The notes: a model not told the origin generated them from the letters alone. A stretch of 64,000 nt of DNA from Sternotherus odoratus (GCA_032164245.1 JAVMKO010000003.1:132625924-132689923); one strand, 5' to 3'. Counted from the first letter of the stretch, positions 11,960-24,418 are shown. Made by a program: numbers and translations.

Positions 11960-12142
11960 CTTGGGTAGGGAATGGTGTTGGTAGTCTCTGTTTGTCAGAG
12001 AGGGTTGATGGATGGCAGGAGAGAGATCACTTGATCATTACCTGTTAGATTCCCTCACTCTGGGACCTGGCATTGGCCACTGTTGGTAGACAAGATACTG
12101 GGCTGGATGGATCTTTGTACAGCCATTCTTATGTTCTTATGT
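11960..12142 (+). mobile_element. CR1 LINE tail of a second subfamily
   Basis: 'atcacttgatcattacctgttagattccctcactctgggacctggcattggccactgttggtagacaagatactgggctggatggatct' followed by the tail 'cattcttatgttcttatg' (2 units) is the 3' end of a turtle-type CR1. It sits head-on to the minus-strand CR1 immediately upstream. The 11866-11959 stretch between them is unassigned. Confidence 0.8.
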
Positions 12143-15100
12143 CTGACATTCACATTTATTAGAATTGTGAATCCAAATTCTGCTTCTCTTTATTCAGTTA
12201 CATATTTTTGCTATCATACTAATAGGTGGATCCTGTTTTCTTTCACTGGAGCAAAATGGTATGTTTTTGTTCAGTCAATTCCAGAGGTCTAATTTTTTAG
12301 TTTCAGTTACTAGTTTGTCAGTAAAAGGCTTAATGAAGGAAAAAATAAGTGCTGCTATGAACTAAAGGTACTAGAAATTGACAGTTCTTACTATTGGTGG
12401 AAAAAACACTTTTCAAATGTTTTTCCTCATCTTGCTCATCTTGGTGTTCATTGTGTTAATATAATATCTTCATTATATTGTCTGCCAGTTTTCTAGTGAA
12501 ATGATTGTGAATGTTAAAATATTGATGGCCTTGCTATTGCTACATTCCACTTGCCTGTTCCCTGAAAAGCGAAGTAATTGTGATGAGCTTTGAGTTCTCT
12601 AAGTATTGATTGTGGCTCTTGCTAACTCCGTGGGGTTTTTTTTGTTTTTGTTTTTGGCCTGTCAGCAGGAAATGACAACAGTAGACTAAGTTGTAAAAAG
12701 AGTTGACCTATGCAAGCTGCACTTCCTGTGGGCTCTGCCATATCTTCCTCCCTAGCCCTAGTCTCTGGTAATGGAATTGATACTAAGATAAGCCTATTTC
12801 AGGCCCTGAGCTCATTCAGAATTGCTGCCATGCTGCTGTTTCTGTTTGTTTTTGGCTTAATCCCACTATACTATTTACGTTCTTTTGAATATAGTCGTGA
12901 CATCATTATTTCTTATCTGGTCTTGTCTTTATTGTTCAGGAGACACAATAAATGAGGAAAGCTAAATTTGAGAGGTGTTTCCTCAAGATCTGGTTGAAGA
13001 GGACTTCTGCTTCAATTTCCTTTGGTTTCTTTGCTTTTCTCTTTTTAAAATACAATCCGAGTAGGACACAGGTTTCTTAGAAAATCTTAGCAGAAGCCTC
13101 GAGATGGTGCGTGCTCAGAAAAAAACCTCCAGCTCAGCTTTGGAGAGGCCCACATCTCTCTTGCATGCCGTTTCATGATTTTGAGGGACTCTTCTATGTG
13201 GAGTTGGGTTAGGAATATCTGTGCACTTTTTATTGTTTTCAGTGAGAATTTTTATGAGAGCAAACTTAAGTGCTTTTACTCCTAATGTTTTTATAATTGA
13301 AGAACTGATAGAATTTCTTTAGAGATTTCCAAAAATATGTGTTTGGTTAAAATAACTTGAAAATTGTGTTAAATTGTGGTAGAGCTATAACAGGGTCCAT
13401 TATCTAAAGGAATATTTCTTTACAACATATAATCGTGTGTAAAAAAAATCAATTAAAGAACAAAAAAGATTAAGGGTTGTAAGTCTGAAGAGAAGATTTT
13501 GAGAGAGACCATCTAGTAGTAGTAGGTGGCATGATTAAAAGAGAACTGTACCCATTTTTCACAAGTATATTTCACAAAATAAAATGCACCTGTCACCATG
13601 AATAAATTCTGAAATGAATTTTTCTTAAAGCTTTCCCTTTCATTGACCTAACTAAGCTACCACTCGGGTATCATTTCTGACGGTCATGATGAGAGCCCAA
13701 TATAATACAGTTAATGGTTTGTTTTTTTCTAACCTGTGTTAAAAACAGCTTAGTTGACCTATCATAAAATTAACTTTAATTATAATGGTTCCTTGTTATT
13801 CCATAGATTGATCTCAAACTGATACACAAACGGCATTCAAATAGTAAGTGCGTTGGTTTAAAATACAGGGTCAGAATAAGAATCAGTTATAACTTTACTG
13901 ATTTAAAATGTTGATGGCGGTCCTCTAAGTATCTTGCATTTTAGATATGCTATGGTGCATCTGAAAGCTTAAGAAAACCTCCCCATCTTATGTCACTTGG
14001 CTTCCTTTGCCCACCTTGACTTTTACTAGTCAGTATGGGGTCTTGTCTGAGGAAGACCATAGCCTTTTTTTGTGTCAGTGATTCCACAAACAGGCAGAAG
14101 TAGTACTCTGCTCCCCTGAGGTCATAATTCACGAGCCAAACAGTTGCCAAAAAATTGGATACCAAGTTCAGTTTCCTAACAGATGCTAATTTTGTTTAAA
14201 TCAATTTCAAAATACAGTGAAAAAATCATAAAGTTAGAGGTAGTTAAAGTAACACAGTACTCAGCTGACTTCGCAGCCAAAGGGCATTAATGATGCATGG
14301 AACATATCTTTTTTTCTTCTTCTCAATTTTCTCCATGGTCACCACAAACTATTACTGCTTCTGAGTCAGTTCATTTAACCAATAAGAGACCTAACTCTTC
14401 AATTGAAATAGTGGTCACTTATGAAACTTTGGAAACTGCCCTACCAGATATTAGAAATTTACAATATACATTTGACTCATTTGCATTAAAGTTGTGTCTG
14501 GTTTCATTGAAAATGTGAGATCTGGAACAAAACTTACATTTTTTGGCAGTGGGTGGAGGACAATAATGAAACCCAGGTAAAAAATGAGAATACTAAATCT
14601 CTAATTGGGAGTTATTAAAAGGAGGTTTTGTACATCAAAAACTGAGACTATGAAAACTTCATAAAATATAATAATATTAGGCATACCATAAAAAAGCAAC
14701 TTGTCTTCTCCCATAGCTGTTTTCCAGGCTTCTGGAATTTGCCACTGACTTAGAATGTCCTTTTGGTTCTAAGACTGTTAGTTTACCTTTATGGTGGGTT
14801 TTTTCATGCCTTTTGCTGGATTTCATAAAATTAAAACTTAATGCAAGCTCTTCATCTCTGGACATACAGTATTCAGTACAAAAACTTATTTTCTTTTTAA
14901 TTTTGCCATCTGTCTTTTCTGAGACGATTCCTATAAATAACTGCTTAGCAGCAGCATCTTGTAAAATTAACTATAAATGAATAATCTTTTGTCTCTGAAT
15001 GAGGAGATACAGATCATATTTTTTGTGTTGTCCTTTTGAAAGGATGTGACATTGTAGAACTCATTTATTCTTTTGTTGGCTAAAGCAAAGAAACCTTACA

Positions 15101-15362
15101 AGTAGTTCACTTCCTAAAATTCTTAAAAGGCAGAAAGCCAAAGTAGAAGTTGCTGGTAGTGTTATTCTGATGGCCTATAAAACCCACTGTCTTCCTGTTT
15201 GCCTTCAGAGACCTAATATCAGAAAAGCTCAAGATTTTGTAAGGGGTAGAACAAGTTAAAGCAGCGTGTAACAAGAACATATTAGTCATGAGCTAAATTT
15301 TCAATTGAAAGTCAGTTGGAGGAATTTACATAGAAAACTAGTGTGCACTAATCTTTGATGCA
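12143..15362. other. Mostly unique intron
   Basis: No gene was recognised. Open frames of 60-81 codons (12083-12292, 12710-12955, 13950-14165, 14297-14518, 14677-14865, 15107-15289) have no conserved motif and no splice or start context, and are regarded as chance. The block 12700-12860 is slightly GC-richer and may be an old repeat that I do not recognise. Confidence 0.45.
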
Positions 15363-15555
15363 TGGGGACTAAGAACTAGGAGATCTGAGCTCTGTTCCGA
15401 AAACTGCTATTGACTTATTTTGTGATGGTGGCAAGTCAGTTTAATCTCTTTCTTAAGTTTCCCCATCTGTAAATTAGGCCAATTTGCCCTTGGTAAAGAA
15501 CTTAATTGCACTTAGGTTTTGTTCCTGTGAAATGTTAGATACAAAGCTCTAGTGG
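15363..15555 (+). repeat. MIR-family SINE copy
   Basis: 'actaggagatctgagctctgtt...gcaagtcagtttaatctctttcttaagtttccccatctgtaaat' follows the MIR consensus (gagacctgggttc, tcacttaacctctctgtgcctcagtttcc, catctgtaaaatg). This is an ancient amniote SINE, strongly diverged. Confidence 0.7.
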
Positions 15556-15597
15556 CTGAGCAAAGATGTTATTGAGTCATTCTTTTTTGGGCCTATC

Positions 15598-15936
15598 ATG
15601 GGCTTCTCTAGGGGGAAGCACGCTTCAATGTTTCTTCCAATTGCTGATGGGAAGTTCTTTCCCCAGTTGATAGATCTTAGCAAGGGGAGGGCCCTTGGGC
15701 ACACCTGCCCAATTGTCTACACCCCACTGGTGTTATGGAGTATCTCTGCCAGTACTACCCTATCCATTGGCACTTGGGCTTTGTTTGTAAAACCCAAGTC
15801 TGTTTCTCAAGAGTCTGGTGATATTGTATGTTCTCGGGTATATTTTCTTAATTCCCTCTCAGTTTTGAGCAGAACTGGCAACCCCTGTGAAATGGCTATA
15901 GAGTTACCTTGTATTGGTGATCTATTTGATTTCTGA
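15598..15936 (+). other. Unrecognised open frame of 112 codons
   Basis: This is one of the longer non-minisatellite frames of the window. It starts MGFSRGKHASMFLPIADGKF and continues with a hydrophobic stretch (IVYTPLVLWSISASTTLSIG) before ending in IELPCIGDLFDF. The base composition is more GC-rich than the surrounding intron. I do not recognise the protein. The minus strand of the same region has several stops. It could be a transposon-derived fragment, or an antisense frame of one, and no promoter or splice context supports a host gene. Confidence 0.25.
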
Positions 15937-16001
15937 TCCGCTAAAGAAATGGTTGGAACTCTTCTGTTAATCCTGGTTTATCTCAGGCGTAAGCCTTAGA
16001 A

Positions 16002-16141
16002 CCTAGGAGAACACATTTTTAACTTTGGCATTATGTACATCCAGCATTTCTCTTGACTATAGTTACAGTGGCCTAGGAGAACACATTTTTAACTTTGGCA
16101 TTATGTACATCCAGCATTTCTCTTGACTATAGTTACAGTGG
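16002..16141. repeat. Perfect 70-bp tandem duplication
   Basis: The 70 bases from 'cctaggagaacacattttta' to 'agttacagtgg' occur twice head to tail (16002-16071 and 16072-16141) without a mismatch. In neutral intron DNA this implies a very recent duplication, or an assembly artefact. Confidence 0.95.
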
Positions 16142-16284
16142 CCAGCCACCTGTATACCTGATCTCTTTCAAAGCTCAAAACTGTAGAGGCAAATCCAATA
16201 TAAACTGTGATTTTATTGCTGCAGGTTTACCCTGGTTTCAAGCAGTGATAAGCTGCATGGAACAAATAAGGGCTTACGGTGATA

Positions 16285-16600
16285 CAGTAGAACCTTAGTT
16301 ACGAACACCTCGGGAATGGAGGATGTTCACAACTCTGAAATATTCATAACTTTGAACAAAGCGTTATAGTTCTTTTAAAGTTTACAACTGAACATTGACT
16401 TAATACAGCTTTGAAACTTTACCGTGCATAAGAAAAATGCTGCTTTCCCTTTTTTTTTTTTAGTAATTTAACAGAGTACTGTACTGTATTTGTGTTGAGT
16501 GTGTCTGCTGCTGCCTGAGTGTGTCTGCTGCTGCCTAATTGTGTACTTCTGGTTCCAAATGAGGTGTGGTTGGTCAATTTGTAACTCTGAGGTTCTACTG
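16285..16600. mobile_element. Tigger/pogo-like MITE (316 bp), different family from the 3.3/60 kb copies
   Basis: Termini 'cagtagaaccttagttacgaa' and 'gtaactctgaggttctactg' are inverted repeats starting CAGTAGAACCT, flanked by TA at 16283-16284 and 16601-16602. The interior repeats the theme 'gttcataacttt...' near the left end and contains a tandem 20-base unit 'gagtgtgtctgctgctgcct' (about 16497-16536). No transposase is present. This family shares the CAGTA-AACCT terminus with the 3322 and 60336 elements but not the core. Confidence 0.8.
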
Positions 16601-16604
16601 TATT

Positions 16605-17679
16605 AGTCTGTCTGCTGTGAGGTTAGGTTATGCAATGGTATATAGCCACTAGTGGCTAAAATGACTAATCTGGACAAGGCCTGTTGAAACATGTGCTTTC
16701 CATACTCATAATACTGTGTAGAACTCCAAGGAATTTATTACAGTATTGTCTTCCTGTGCATTCCTTTTTATTTTCCAGACCTGTACTAGCAGCTGAGCTA
16801 TTGATCCTTTTTTCCTGATTTGATTAGACATCCTTTGTTTCAGCTGTCCTTTTTTTTATAAAAGGAGCCTGAGATGTGTTGCCCTGATATCTAAACTGGG
16901 AATTACAATGTTTCATTATTTGGATTGTGAATTAAAGCAATATCCGTTTATATTTTTGCTTTTGTACATATAGTGTATATTTTTATTATACACTTTTTAA
17001 TTTGTGAGCAATACATGCTACAAAGTACTATGCAGGAGGCAGCTCTGAGGGTGATGAATGAAACTAAACCTTGAGCATAATCTTTAACAGTTTGTCACTC
17101 AGTGATTTATCTAGGGGATCAGAAAATAGAGTAAGTTTATTCGAGTTAATCTGGTATTGTACCATGTAATGGGCAAATGAGGCCACAGTTGAAATGCTAT
17201 GGTCAGTTTGTCACTTTTTTAGTGCAAGCTATATTATGAAAATGAGATAAATGCTCTTCTTGTATAATTGGTTTTTTTGGGGGGCGGAGGGGGAGGACAT
17301 GTGACCTTAGTTATTCAGACATAAAGAAAGCTAAATGATATATTAAAGGTCAGATATTCAGTGAATGTCCTTAACTGAGCCTGCAAAGGTTTACAAGTGC
17401 TTCAGTTTTGCACCCACAAACTTGTAGATCTAATTTTCAGGCCCACTGAAAATTTGGTCCTAGAAGCTCTAAATGGGGAGGAAAGACTTAGGAAACAAGT
17501 TGTGAAATTCAGACTTGAACATGACTTGCAAATAAAGTGTGTGTGTTTTATATATGAAATTAAACATTCAGTCTCCCAAATCCTGAAGCAAAGGAAAATT
17601 GACTACCCACTGAGAGAGAGAAGACTTTTTTCTTGCAGTGTTTAGAATTCTTTGAGTTAGATCCCCCTGCTAACCTCAA
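16605..17679. other. Unique intron
   Basis: No gene or repeat was recognised apart from a G-rich run near 17277-17294. The 82-codon frame at 17397-17645 shows no motif. Confidence 0.5.
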
Positions 17680-17828
17680 AAACAGCTCTGTGTAAGCTCA
17701 AAATCTTGTATCGCTCATCAACAAAAGTGGGCCAATAAAAGATGTTACCTCACCCACTTTGTATTTCTCCTAACTATAACCATCCTCCTAACTTTTGGAC
17801 CAACATAGCTACAACAACACTCAATTCT
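17680..17828 (+). repeat. Terminal fragment of a Penelope-like/SINE-like turtle repeat
   Basis: 'gggccaataaaagatgttacctcacccactttgtatttctcctaac' and 'ggaccaacatagctacaacaacact' correspond to a very common turtle motif (ggtccaataaaagatattacctcacccaccttg ... ggaccaacacggctacaacaac). I associate it with the termini of Penelope-like repeats such as the one at 6065. The family link is from memory. Confidence 0.55.
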
Positions 17829-18092
17829 GTTAACTTTTTGCATTGGCATGCAGTAGCCCTACATGTTTAATTTTTAAAATACAGGTCACCTTTAAGACTG
17901 AAACTAATCTTTAATTTACTTAATACTGACTTATCTGGGATTCGGTCACTAAACCCAGGTTTGCAGTCTTTATTCATGGAAGTAATTGAAGTATATGGGA
18001 CTACTTCATGATGGATTGAGATCTCTGCACCAGCAATTTTTAAACAGTAATGCAAATGTAGAAGGATGAAACATGGGTCTTACGTAGCCTTT

Positions 18093-19000
18093 TTCTTGGG
18101 GAAATTCTGCGCTACTCTGCACATGTAGAATTCATGTCCCCTGCAGTTATACATTCTGCTGGAGAGGCACTGCAATTACATTTTTTGCCCACCAGAGACT
18201 GCTGTGATGCCGGAAGAGAAGGTAGCTGGCTCCTGGTGGAAGCAAACAGGCCCGGAAGAGGGGAGGGGTGAGAGGCTGCTTTTCTCAATGCAGGGACAGG
18301 TGAGGAGATGTGATGGCCAGCACAGGGCACACAGGGCTGCTGAGGCTCATACTGACAACCAAGTGGTCTTCAGAGGGGCTAGTGCTGGGACTGATTTGGG
18401 GTGGGGGCACAGGAGCTAGTGGCGTGATAGCATTGAGATGGGCTGAATGGGAGGGTGCTGTGGGACCACATGAGGAGGATGAAGGGGGAGGAGGGTGACA
18501 GGGAGACATGGGGACAGGGGGAAACGTGCCTGACTTAATGGGAGAGGCAAGGAGTCAGCCAGGGTCTGCATGGAGGATACTCCCCAACTCCCTAATAGTC
18601 CCTCCCCAAGCCTGTTCCATACTTCTCCCGGGCACACCCAGCAACCTTTCAGGATCACTCCTAGGGTTCTTCCCTCTCCCTCATCTCCTCCATTATCCCG
18701 GGTTCTCCCAAGTCTTTACACTGCTTCTGAGGGATGCTGGAAATATGTTTCTGTAGTAGTTTTAAAGGAATTATTATTACACAAAGTTCTGTCTTAATAT
18801 GTCTAGTCAGGACTATTTGTCAAAAAAAAATCTTGAATCTTTGTTGTCTGTATTATTACAGACATACTTGCTGACAGGTATTTTGAAATAAATTATCGAA
18901 GTAATTCAAGTTAGCGTGATTATATTCTGTTATTTTGACAAATAAAATATGCAGAATTTTTCAGAATTTAATTTTTGTGTGCAGAATTCCCTCAGGAGTA
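18093..19000. mobile_element. TIR-bounded nonautonomous DNA element, family not assigned
   Basis: The left end 'cttggggaaattctgcgc' and right end 'gtgcagaattccctcaggagta' are imperfect inverted repeats (consensus about TACTCCTGAGGGAATTCTGCGCAC). Near both ends 'cagaatt' and 'attctgc' motifs recur, as in subterminal repeats. The core (18200-18720) is GC-rich and non-coding. Frames of 60-80 codons on both strands are composition artefacts. A target-site duplication is not obvious. Confidence 0.5.
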
Positions 19001-19029
19001 ATGTTCAGAACCCTTTTTACAAACATCTA

Positions 19030-19215
19030 ATCCTTAATTCCTGTATTAGATAGGTCAGTATTTTACATATTTCATAGATGCAGAATTGGAGGAAGTTGTG
19101 GCTTTCCCAAGGCCACAGAGAGTGTCTTTGTCCAGCCTTGAGTGGCACTCGGGACTTTTTTCATTACTGTCCATCCCATCTGCCATACCACTTTATTCAG
19201 TGGCTCTGGATATCA
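19030..19215 (-). repeat. MIR-family SINE copy
   Basis: 'atagatgcagaattggaggaagttgtggctttcccaaggccacagagagtgtc' is the reverse complement of the MIR core (gtgaccttgggcaagtcac ... cctcatctgtaaaatgg), followed by 'gagtggcactcgggac' as in the MIR tRNA-proximal part. Confidence 0.65.
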
Positions 19216-22200
19216 TACAAGTTAAGCTGCTTCAGCCAGGGTGAGTACTAGTGTGGGTGACTTCCATGAAAAAAGATAGATGATTCATTACTTTTCCCTC
19301 TGAGTCAGCACTGAACCAGTGTAACAATATGTCATTAGAGAGATTATGTTGCAAAAGGTGATGACTTTCAGGGGAGATGTTAAGCTGAGGTTCTGACCAC
19401 TTGTAGTGGCTAATACGGAGTGTTAATATCCTGCCCAGATTCCAGCACTGGTAACCATACTGCCTATTGAAATTCTTCCTGCAACTTCATGTGGAACTTC
19501 AACTTTTGTGGAGGGCTGGTATGTGCGGATAAGTTTCTGCGTACCAGTAGTGGATGCTGTGATATTTACCGTACTTGAATTCAATAGGGCCCTTTCTTCC
19601 TTCATTGTTTTGTAGATATATTTGATTAATGTTACAACCATTTGATCTTCAGTTACAACCATTTGAAACTTCAGATAGTTTCATATTTAGTCAATAGCAA
19701 AGATCAAGATAGAATCAAGAAATATGTAGACTGATATGGTAATAATTTTTTAAAAAAGAAAATGTGTAATAAATAAGCAACCATGCAGTGGAAAGGATTC
19801 TTAGTAAACTAATACTCCTAGATTTGAAGGTTTGTCACTGGAAAGTGGAACATCCTTGTAGCATAGTATTTGTATGCTGGTGTTATACGTCGGCTTTTCC
19901 ATTTGCAATGTCCAAATAAAGTATCTGAAAACATATTAATATAATTGTTTTCTGTACTGACACAATATAAATTTTTATCAACTTTTCACACTCCCATCTT
20001 TAGCCATCCATGGTTACAACAACAAATACTTAATGCAGTTCAGAAAAACAGCTCTATTTGGTCCCTTGCAATTTGAGTCCCTTGAGTGAATTACAGACCT
20101 AAACTGACTTCTGAACAATCTATTTTTTTATAGATTGTCTAGTTCCTTGTCTGAATAGATTTTTTTTTGTCGACTTTAAAGCCACCATTTACAATTATCA
20201 GAATAACTTCATTATAGCTATTTGAGTTATTTTCATTATTGCTGTAACACTAACATGGCATCTCTTCAAATTATGAAAAAGCAAGGAAATTTTAACTTCA
20301 ATTCTCAGAATTGAGAAATATGTATTTATGCATTCATTTTCTAATTTGTCATCTGTTGAATAACCGTTATGTTAACCGTCTTTTTTTATATTAAAAATAC
20401 CTAAAATAATCTTTCAAGCAAACAGTTTTAGATTAAATGCCTAGACTGTCCAGATGGGTTGCCCATTTCTACGTAACATTGAAACGTTCTTACTCTTTAT
20501 TGATAGGATATACAGTAAAACCAAATTATGAAACTGGCATGCATAGAAAATTTCTTCATACAAATATTATGTCCCAATTTTATTATGAGATATTTAAGGG
20601 ACACTATTAATTTGAAATCTAGGAAATGTAATAGAACTGTTAAAAGTAGTAATAGGTACTACACCTTGCACTCAAGTCTTGGGATTCTTGTGAAGTTTGT
20701 ATTTTTTACAGTCATATTCTGTTTTTTTAAAGAATGGTTTATTCTCCTGTGTTATTTTGAGACAGATCTTCATAAACAGGGGAAATAGAGTTACCATGCA
20801 GGGAAAAGAAAGAAACAAAATCAGATTAGAGTTTTGTCCAGTACATAAAGAAAATAAATAGATTTTTTTTCTCTGATCAATCAGACCTAGTCATTTTAGA
20901 TGTAACTTATAGTTAGGTTTAAAAAAAAAATCAGAAGTGTGGGTTTTAAGTAGCACGTTGCTTTAACTTTTGTTAACAAATTGTAATATATGTAATTGTG
21001 AAACCATTAAAGACAATTTGCAGTATATAGAACAAATTGAAGAATTTGTTACTTGAAGGAGGTTATCAAAAGGCAGATTTTTCTATAGCAAAAAAAAAAA
21101 AAAAAGTCCGAACAACAGAATAAGAATGAGACTTCAACAAAAACTAAAAATTTCCAAAAAGTCCGAAAACCATTTAAGTATTACACTGAACATATATTTT
21201 GGTCTACATTCAGATTTTTTTGTTTGGAAGATTAGGATAAGTATCTTATTTTTAAGAGTCTAATGGTATAATCATAGAGTTACCTTCTTTATCACGCCAA
21301 GTGCAATGTTAAAGAATTAAGACTTGTTTTCTATGCTTTTCTCAGTGGCATTTAAGCTAATCACTATCTGATTTTTATCTTAACTGCTATTAATTGAGAT
21401 TTTATTTCAGGTTTATATATGCATTTTTTTCAATTCATTTTTATTACAATGGTTTTAGGGGAAAAAATTTTAGAGAAACAAATATGTTAAGACTGTGATA
21501 CTTTATTTAATGTTTTAGTTTTTATTGTATTTGGTGTTAAATATTACTAAAAAACAGAAATTAAAAAAAAATGAGTTTGATGGATTAGCACTCTTGAAAG
21601 GGAAACAAAACACTAAATATTTCTAATCCTGCATTATTTACCGCATGGGTGGTTAAATGCTACTTTAAGCCTCATAAAATTAAAAGGGAGAAATCTGCCA
21701 ACTGTAGCAGGAATTGGATTTAGGAAGAGTGGTACAGAGCCAAAATATTGCTACAGAATTAAATGTCAAAAATCTTCTTTAATAGTAGATATATAGTTCA
21801 CAGTTCTTGGTTATGATTAATTCATTTAATCTAAATCACTGAAAGTTGCTCTCTCCTTTTCCATAAAATACAATAGGACACAAATCAGTTTTACTGTAGG
21901 TGGATAACAATTGGAAAATAATGCATCTTCCCGCCCAATAAATTGTCAGTTATACCTTTTAACTAAAATCAATTCATCTTTCCAAAATTTATTACAATTT
22001 CTAATAATAAATCTTCTCAAATGTTTATTCATTTGCTTTTTGATACATTTGTGCCACTTTTGCTATGGTCTAATGTTTTTTCTTTTGATTCATTGTAAAT
22101 TAGAAAATCTATTTGGAGTCAGTTTTCTAGTTAAGAAGTTAAAATCTATAACCCAGCCATTTTTTCAAAGTCTCCTTTATACGTTTTAATACCCTTGAAC

Positions 22201-23589
22201 TTGAACTAGATACAATCCAGTAAATTCTGATCAGAAGGTGATTAAAAGACTTTTGAATGTAACTTCTTGACTAAGGGCCAGATTCATAAAACAAGCACTT
22301 ACGAGGTTATTAGGTGATTTTGCCACAGCCCTTTTCCTTGATTCAAATAGGAAAAATGAAACAATTATAGCAAATGGGCAAATATGTAGGTTTTAGTCAC
22401 AGGATTTTAATACAGACAAGCAGAAATGCCCCTTTGAATTAGGATCCAGCTGTGATCGTACGCATTGAGGTAGCAGTAACCTCAGTTTGTTGTCCTTTCA
22501 CAGTAGTGAGACAGTAGTAACACTATAGAAAATTGTTTTCTCCTGTGCTTACTGCTCCCAAAATATGGCCATCCACTTTTTAATGTTTTTAAAATTAGCT
22601 CAGATGGGGGAAAAAAACATGTTTTTGAAAAAAAATGCTGGTTCATTTAAGAAATCTTGTCCTCTGACTGATCTGGCACTTGTAGTATAAAATTCTTGAT
22701 TCATTCTTCAGCACATTTTCCTGATGGAACCTTCAGTGTGTTGGCATTTCAAGTCAAGGGGAGTGGGAGCGGGAGTAGCACTTCTCTATAAATATTTAAA
22801 AGTTGTAGGAAAGGTAGTTTTAAATTATTTTTTTTAAATCCCCCAATCAAAATATTTCCTTCTTTCCCAGCCCATTAATACTGCTTATGACTGTTCCCAG
22901 TCGGTTTGGTTTTTGTTTTGTTTTTTTTACAAAACTGTGGATGAAAAGCTTGGCATTATCTGTAATTACTGCTAGATATGAACTGTAGCTTCCATAATAC
23001 CTGATCATGTTTTGCTTATACTAGAAATGTCAAAATGTTGAAATAACAGGGGAATGTTAGAAAACGCTTCAAACATAACTCGGAAGAAAAGCGACACATT
23101 CATAATTTGAACTTGATCTACTGCATCTTTTATTGGAAAATAAGTTTTGTTGATAGCATCTTTGGTGTTAAAATGATGGATTTCGGAGCTAAAAAAATCA
23201 TTTGTGTGGATGAATTAATTAATTTTACTAATTACACAGATGTTTTCTTAGGCAAAGATCAGACTTTAATTACAGGTCTTACCTGTTCAGCTAAAAATAG
23301 TGTTAATATGTTCAGGCTGTCTTTTTAAAAGTTGATTTTTTATTTATTTTTTTGGTATGGAAGTAAAACGCCATCCTGGATGTGTTAAGCCTTAATTAGC
23401 ATAGTTCTATTCACATAATGATGTACTAATAAAATGAAAACATCTAGGTTTGTAAAATATTTGTTGTATTTTTAAAGTGCCCCAGGAGCAAATTAGATTG
23501 ATTACTACCATTTTGTAATTTCAAAATCAGTCTTACCTGGTTTCCGTGTTTCTAATTTTTTTTTAATCTTTTTTTCTTTTTTTTAAAAT
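19216..23589. other. Unique AT-rich intron
   Basis: About 4.4 kb without a recognisable gene or young repeat. Homopolymer runs occur near 20912, 21090 (A16) and 22918. 'atacagtaaaacc' at 20515 resembles a single Tigger-type terminus without a partner. The frames at 20528-20788 and 21911-22189 are AT-rich chance frames. Confidence 0.5.
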
Positions 23590-23698
23590 TAATATAGAGC
23601 CGCATGTGCATAGTGTTTTAGGAACATAAGGAGACAAAATTCCTGCACCAAGGAGTTTACAATGTAATGTCCCATTCCTATACAGAGTCTCAGTAGGA
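23590..23698. repeat. Old dispersed repeat interrupted by a hAT element
   Basis: 'aggaacataaggagacaaaattcctgcaccaaggagtttacaatgtaatg' resembles the 'ccctgccccaaggagcttacaatctaa' phrase common in amniote L2/MIR-related repeats. It may resume at 24427 ('...cagagctttttgcaggatgg...aacctaatggggagtcaatgagg') after the inserted hAT element, to about 24840. Confidence 0.45.
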
Positions 23699-23706
23699 TT
23701 CTAAAT

Positions 23707-24418
23707 TGGGGGTGGGCAAACTTTTTGGCCCGAGGGCCACATTCGAGTTCAAAATTATGCAAAGGGCCAGGTAGGGAAGGCTGTGGCTCCCCAAACAGCC
23801 TGGCCCCGCCCGCTTTCTGACCCCCACCCACTTTCTGCCACCAGACTGCTCCCTTCAGAACACCTGAACCATCCAACCCCACCTTCCTTGTTCCCTGATT
23901 GCCCCCTCCTGAGACCTACCCACCCTAACCACGACCCCGGGGACCCCACCGACTATAAGCCCCCCGCTCTTTGTTCCCTAATTGCCCCCTCCCGAGACAC
24001 CCCAGTCACACACCCTAACCACCACCCCTCGGGACCCCACCACCTAAGCCCTCCCCCTGCCCTCCTTGCCTACTGTGCTCAGCCGGATGCGGGGCCCCGC
24101 AGCTAGCGGCGCGCGGCCCAGCCCCAGGTTGGGAATGCAGGGCCCCGCTGCTTGCTGCGATCGGCCTGGCCCCCGGCTTGGGAGCACGGGGCTGCACGGC
24201 TTGCCATGATCAGCCTGGCACCCCGAGCCAGGAGCGCGGGGCCCTGCAGCTCGACCCAGCCCGGGAATGCGGGGCCCCACACCTTGCTGCGATTAGCCCA
24301 GCACCCTAGGCCAGGAGCGCGGGGCCACTGGCACCGCTCTCCCGGCCGAGCTCGCGGGCCGGATAAAAATGTCCGGTGGGCTGCATATGGCCCGTAGGCC
24401 GCAGTTTACCAACCCCTG
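23707..24418. mobile_element. hAT-family nonautonomous element (712 bp) with intact 8-bp target duplication
   Basis: The element begins 'tgggggtgggcaaactttttggcccgagggccaca' and ends 'tggcccgtaggccgcagtttaccaacccctg', which are inverted termini of the CAGGGGTGGGCAAACT type. The 8 bases 'ttctaaat' are repeated exactly on both sides (23699-23706 and 24419-24426), the diagnostic hAT target length. The core is CpG-rich, with C-rich (23860-24070) and G-rich (24080-24350) halves and imperfect repeats like 'gggaatgcggggccc'. It encodes no transposase, and open frames in it are compositional. Confidence 0.92.

Noticed and set aside
20515..20530. 'tacagtaaaacc' considered as a third copy of the Tigger-like element
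   Set aside because: Only the first dozen bases match, and there is no 'cggac' extension or partner terminus nearby.
24015..24397. Apparent CpG island with open frames
   Set aside because: The CpG-dense segment is the core of the hAT MITE with target duplications, not a promoter. The same applies to the 3.4-3.7 kb and 60.4-60.8 kb cores.
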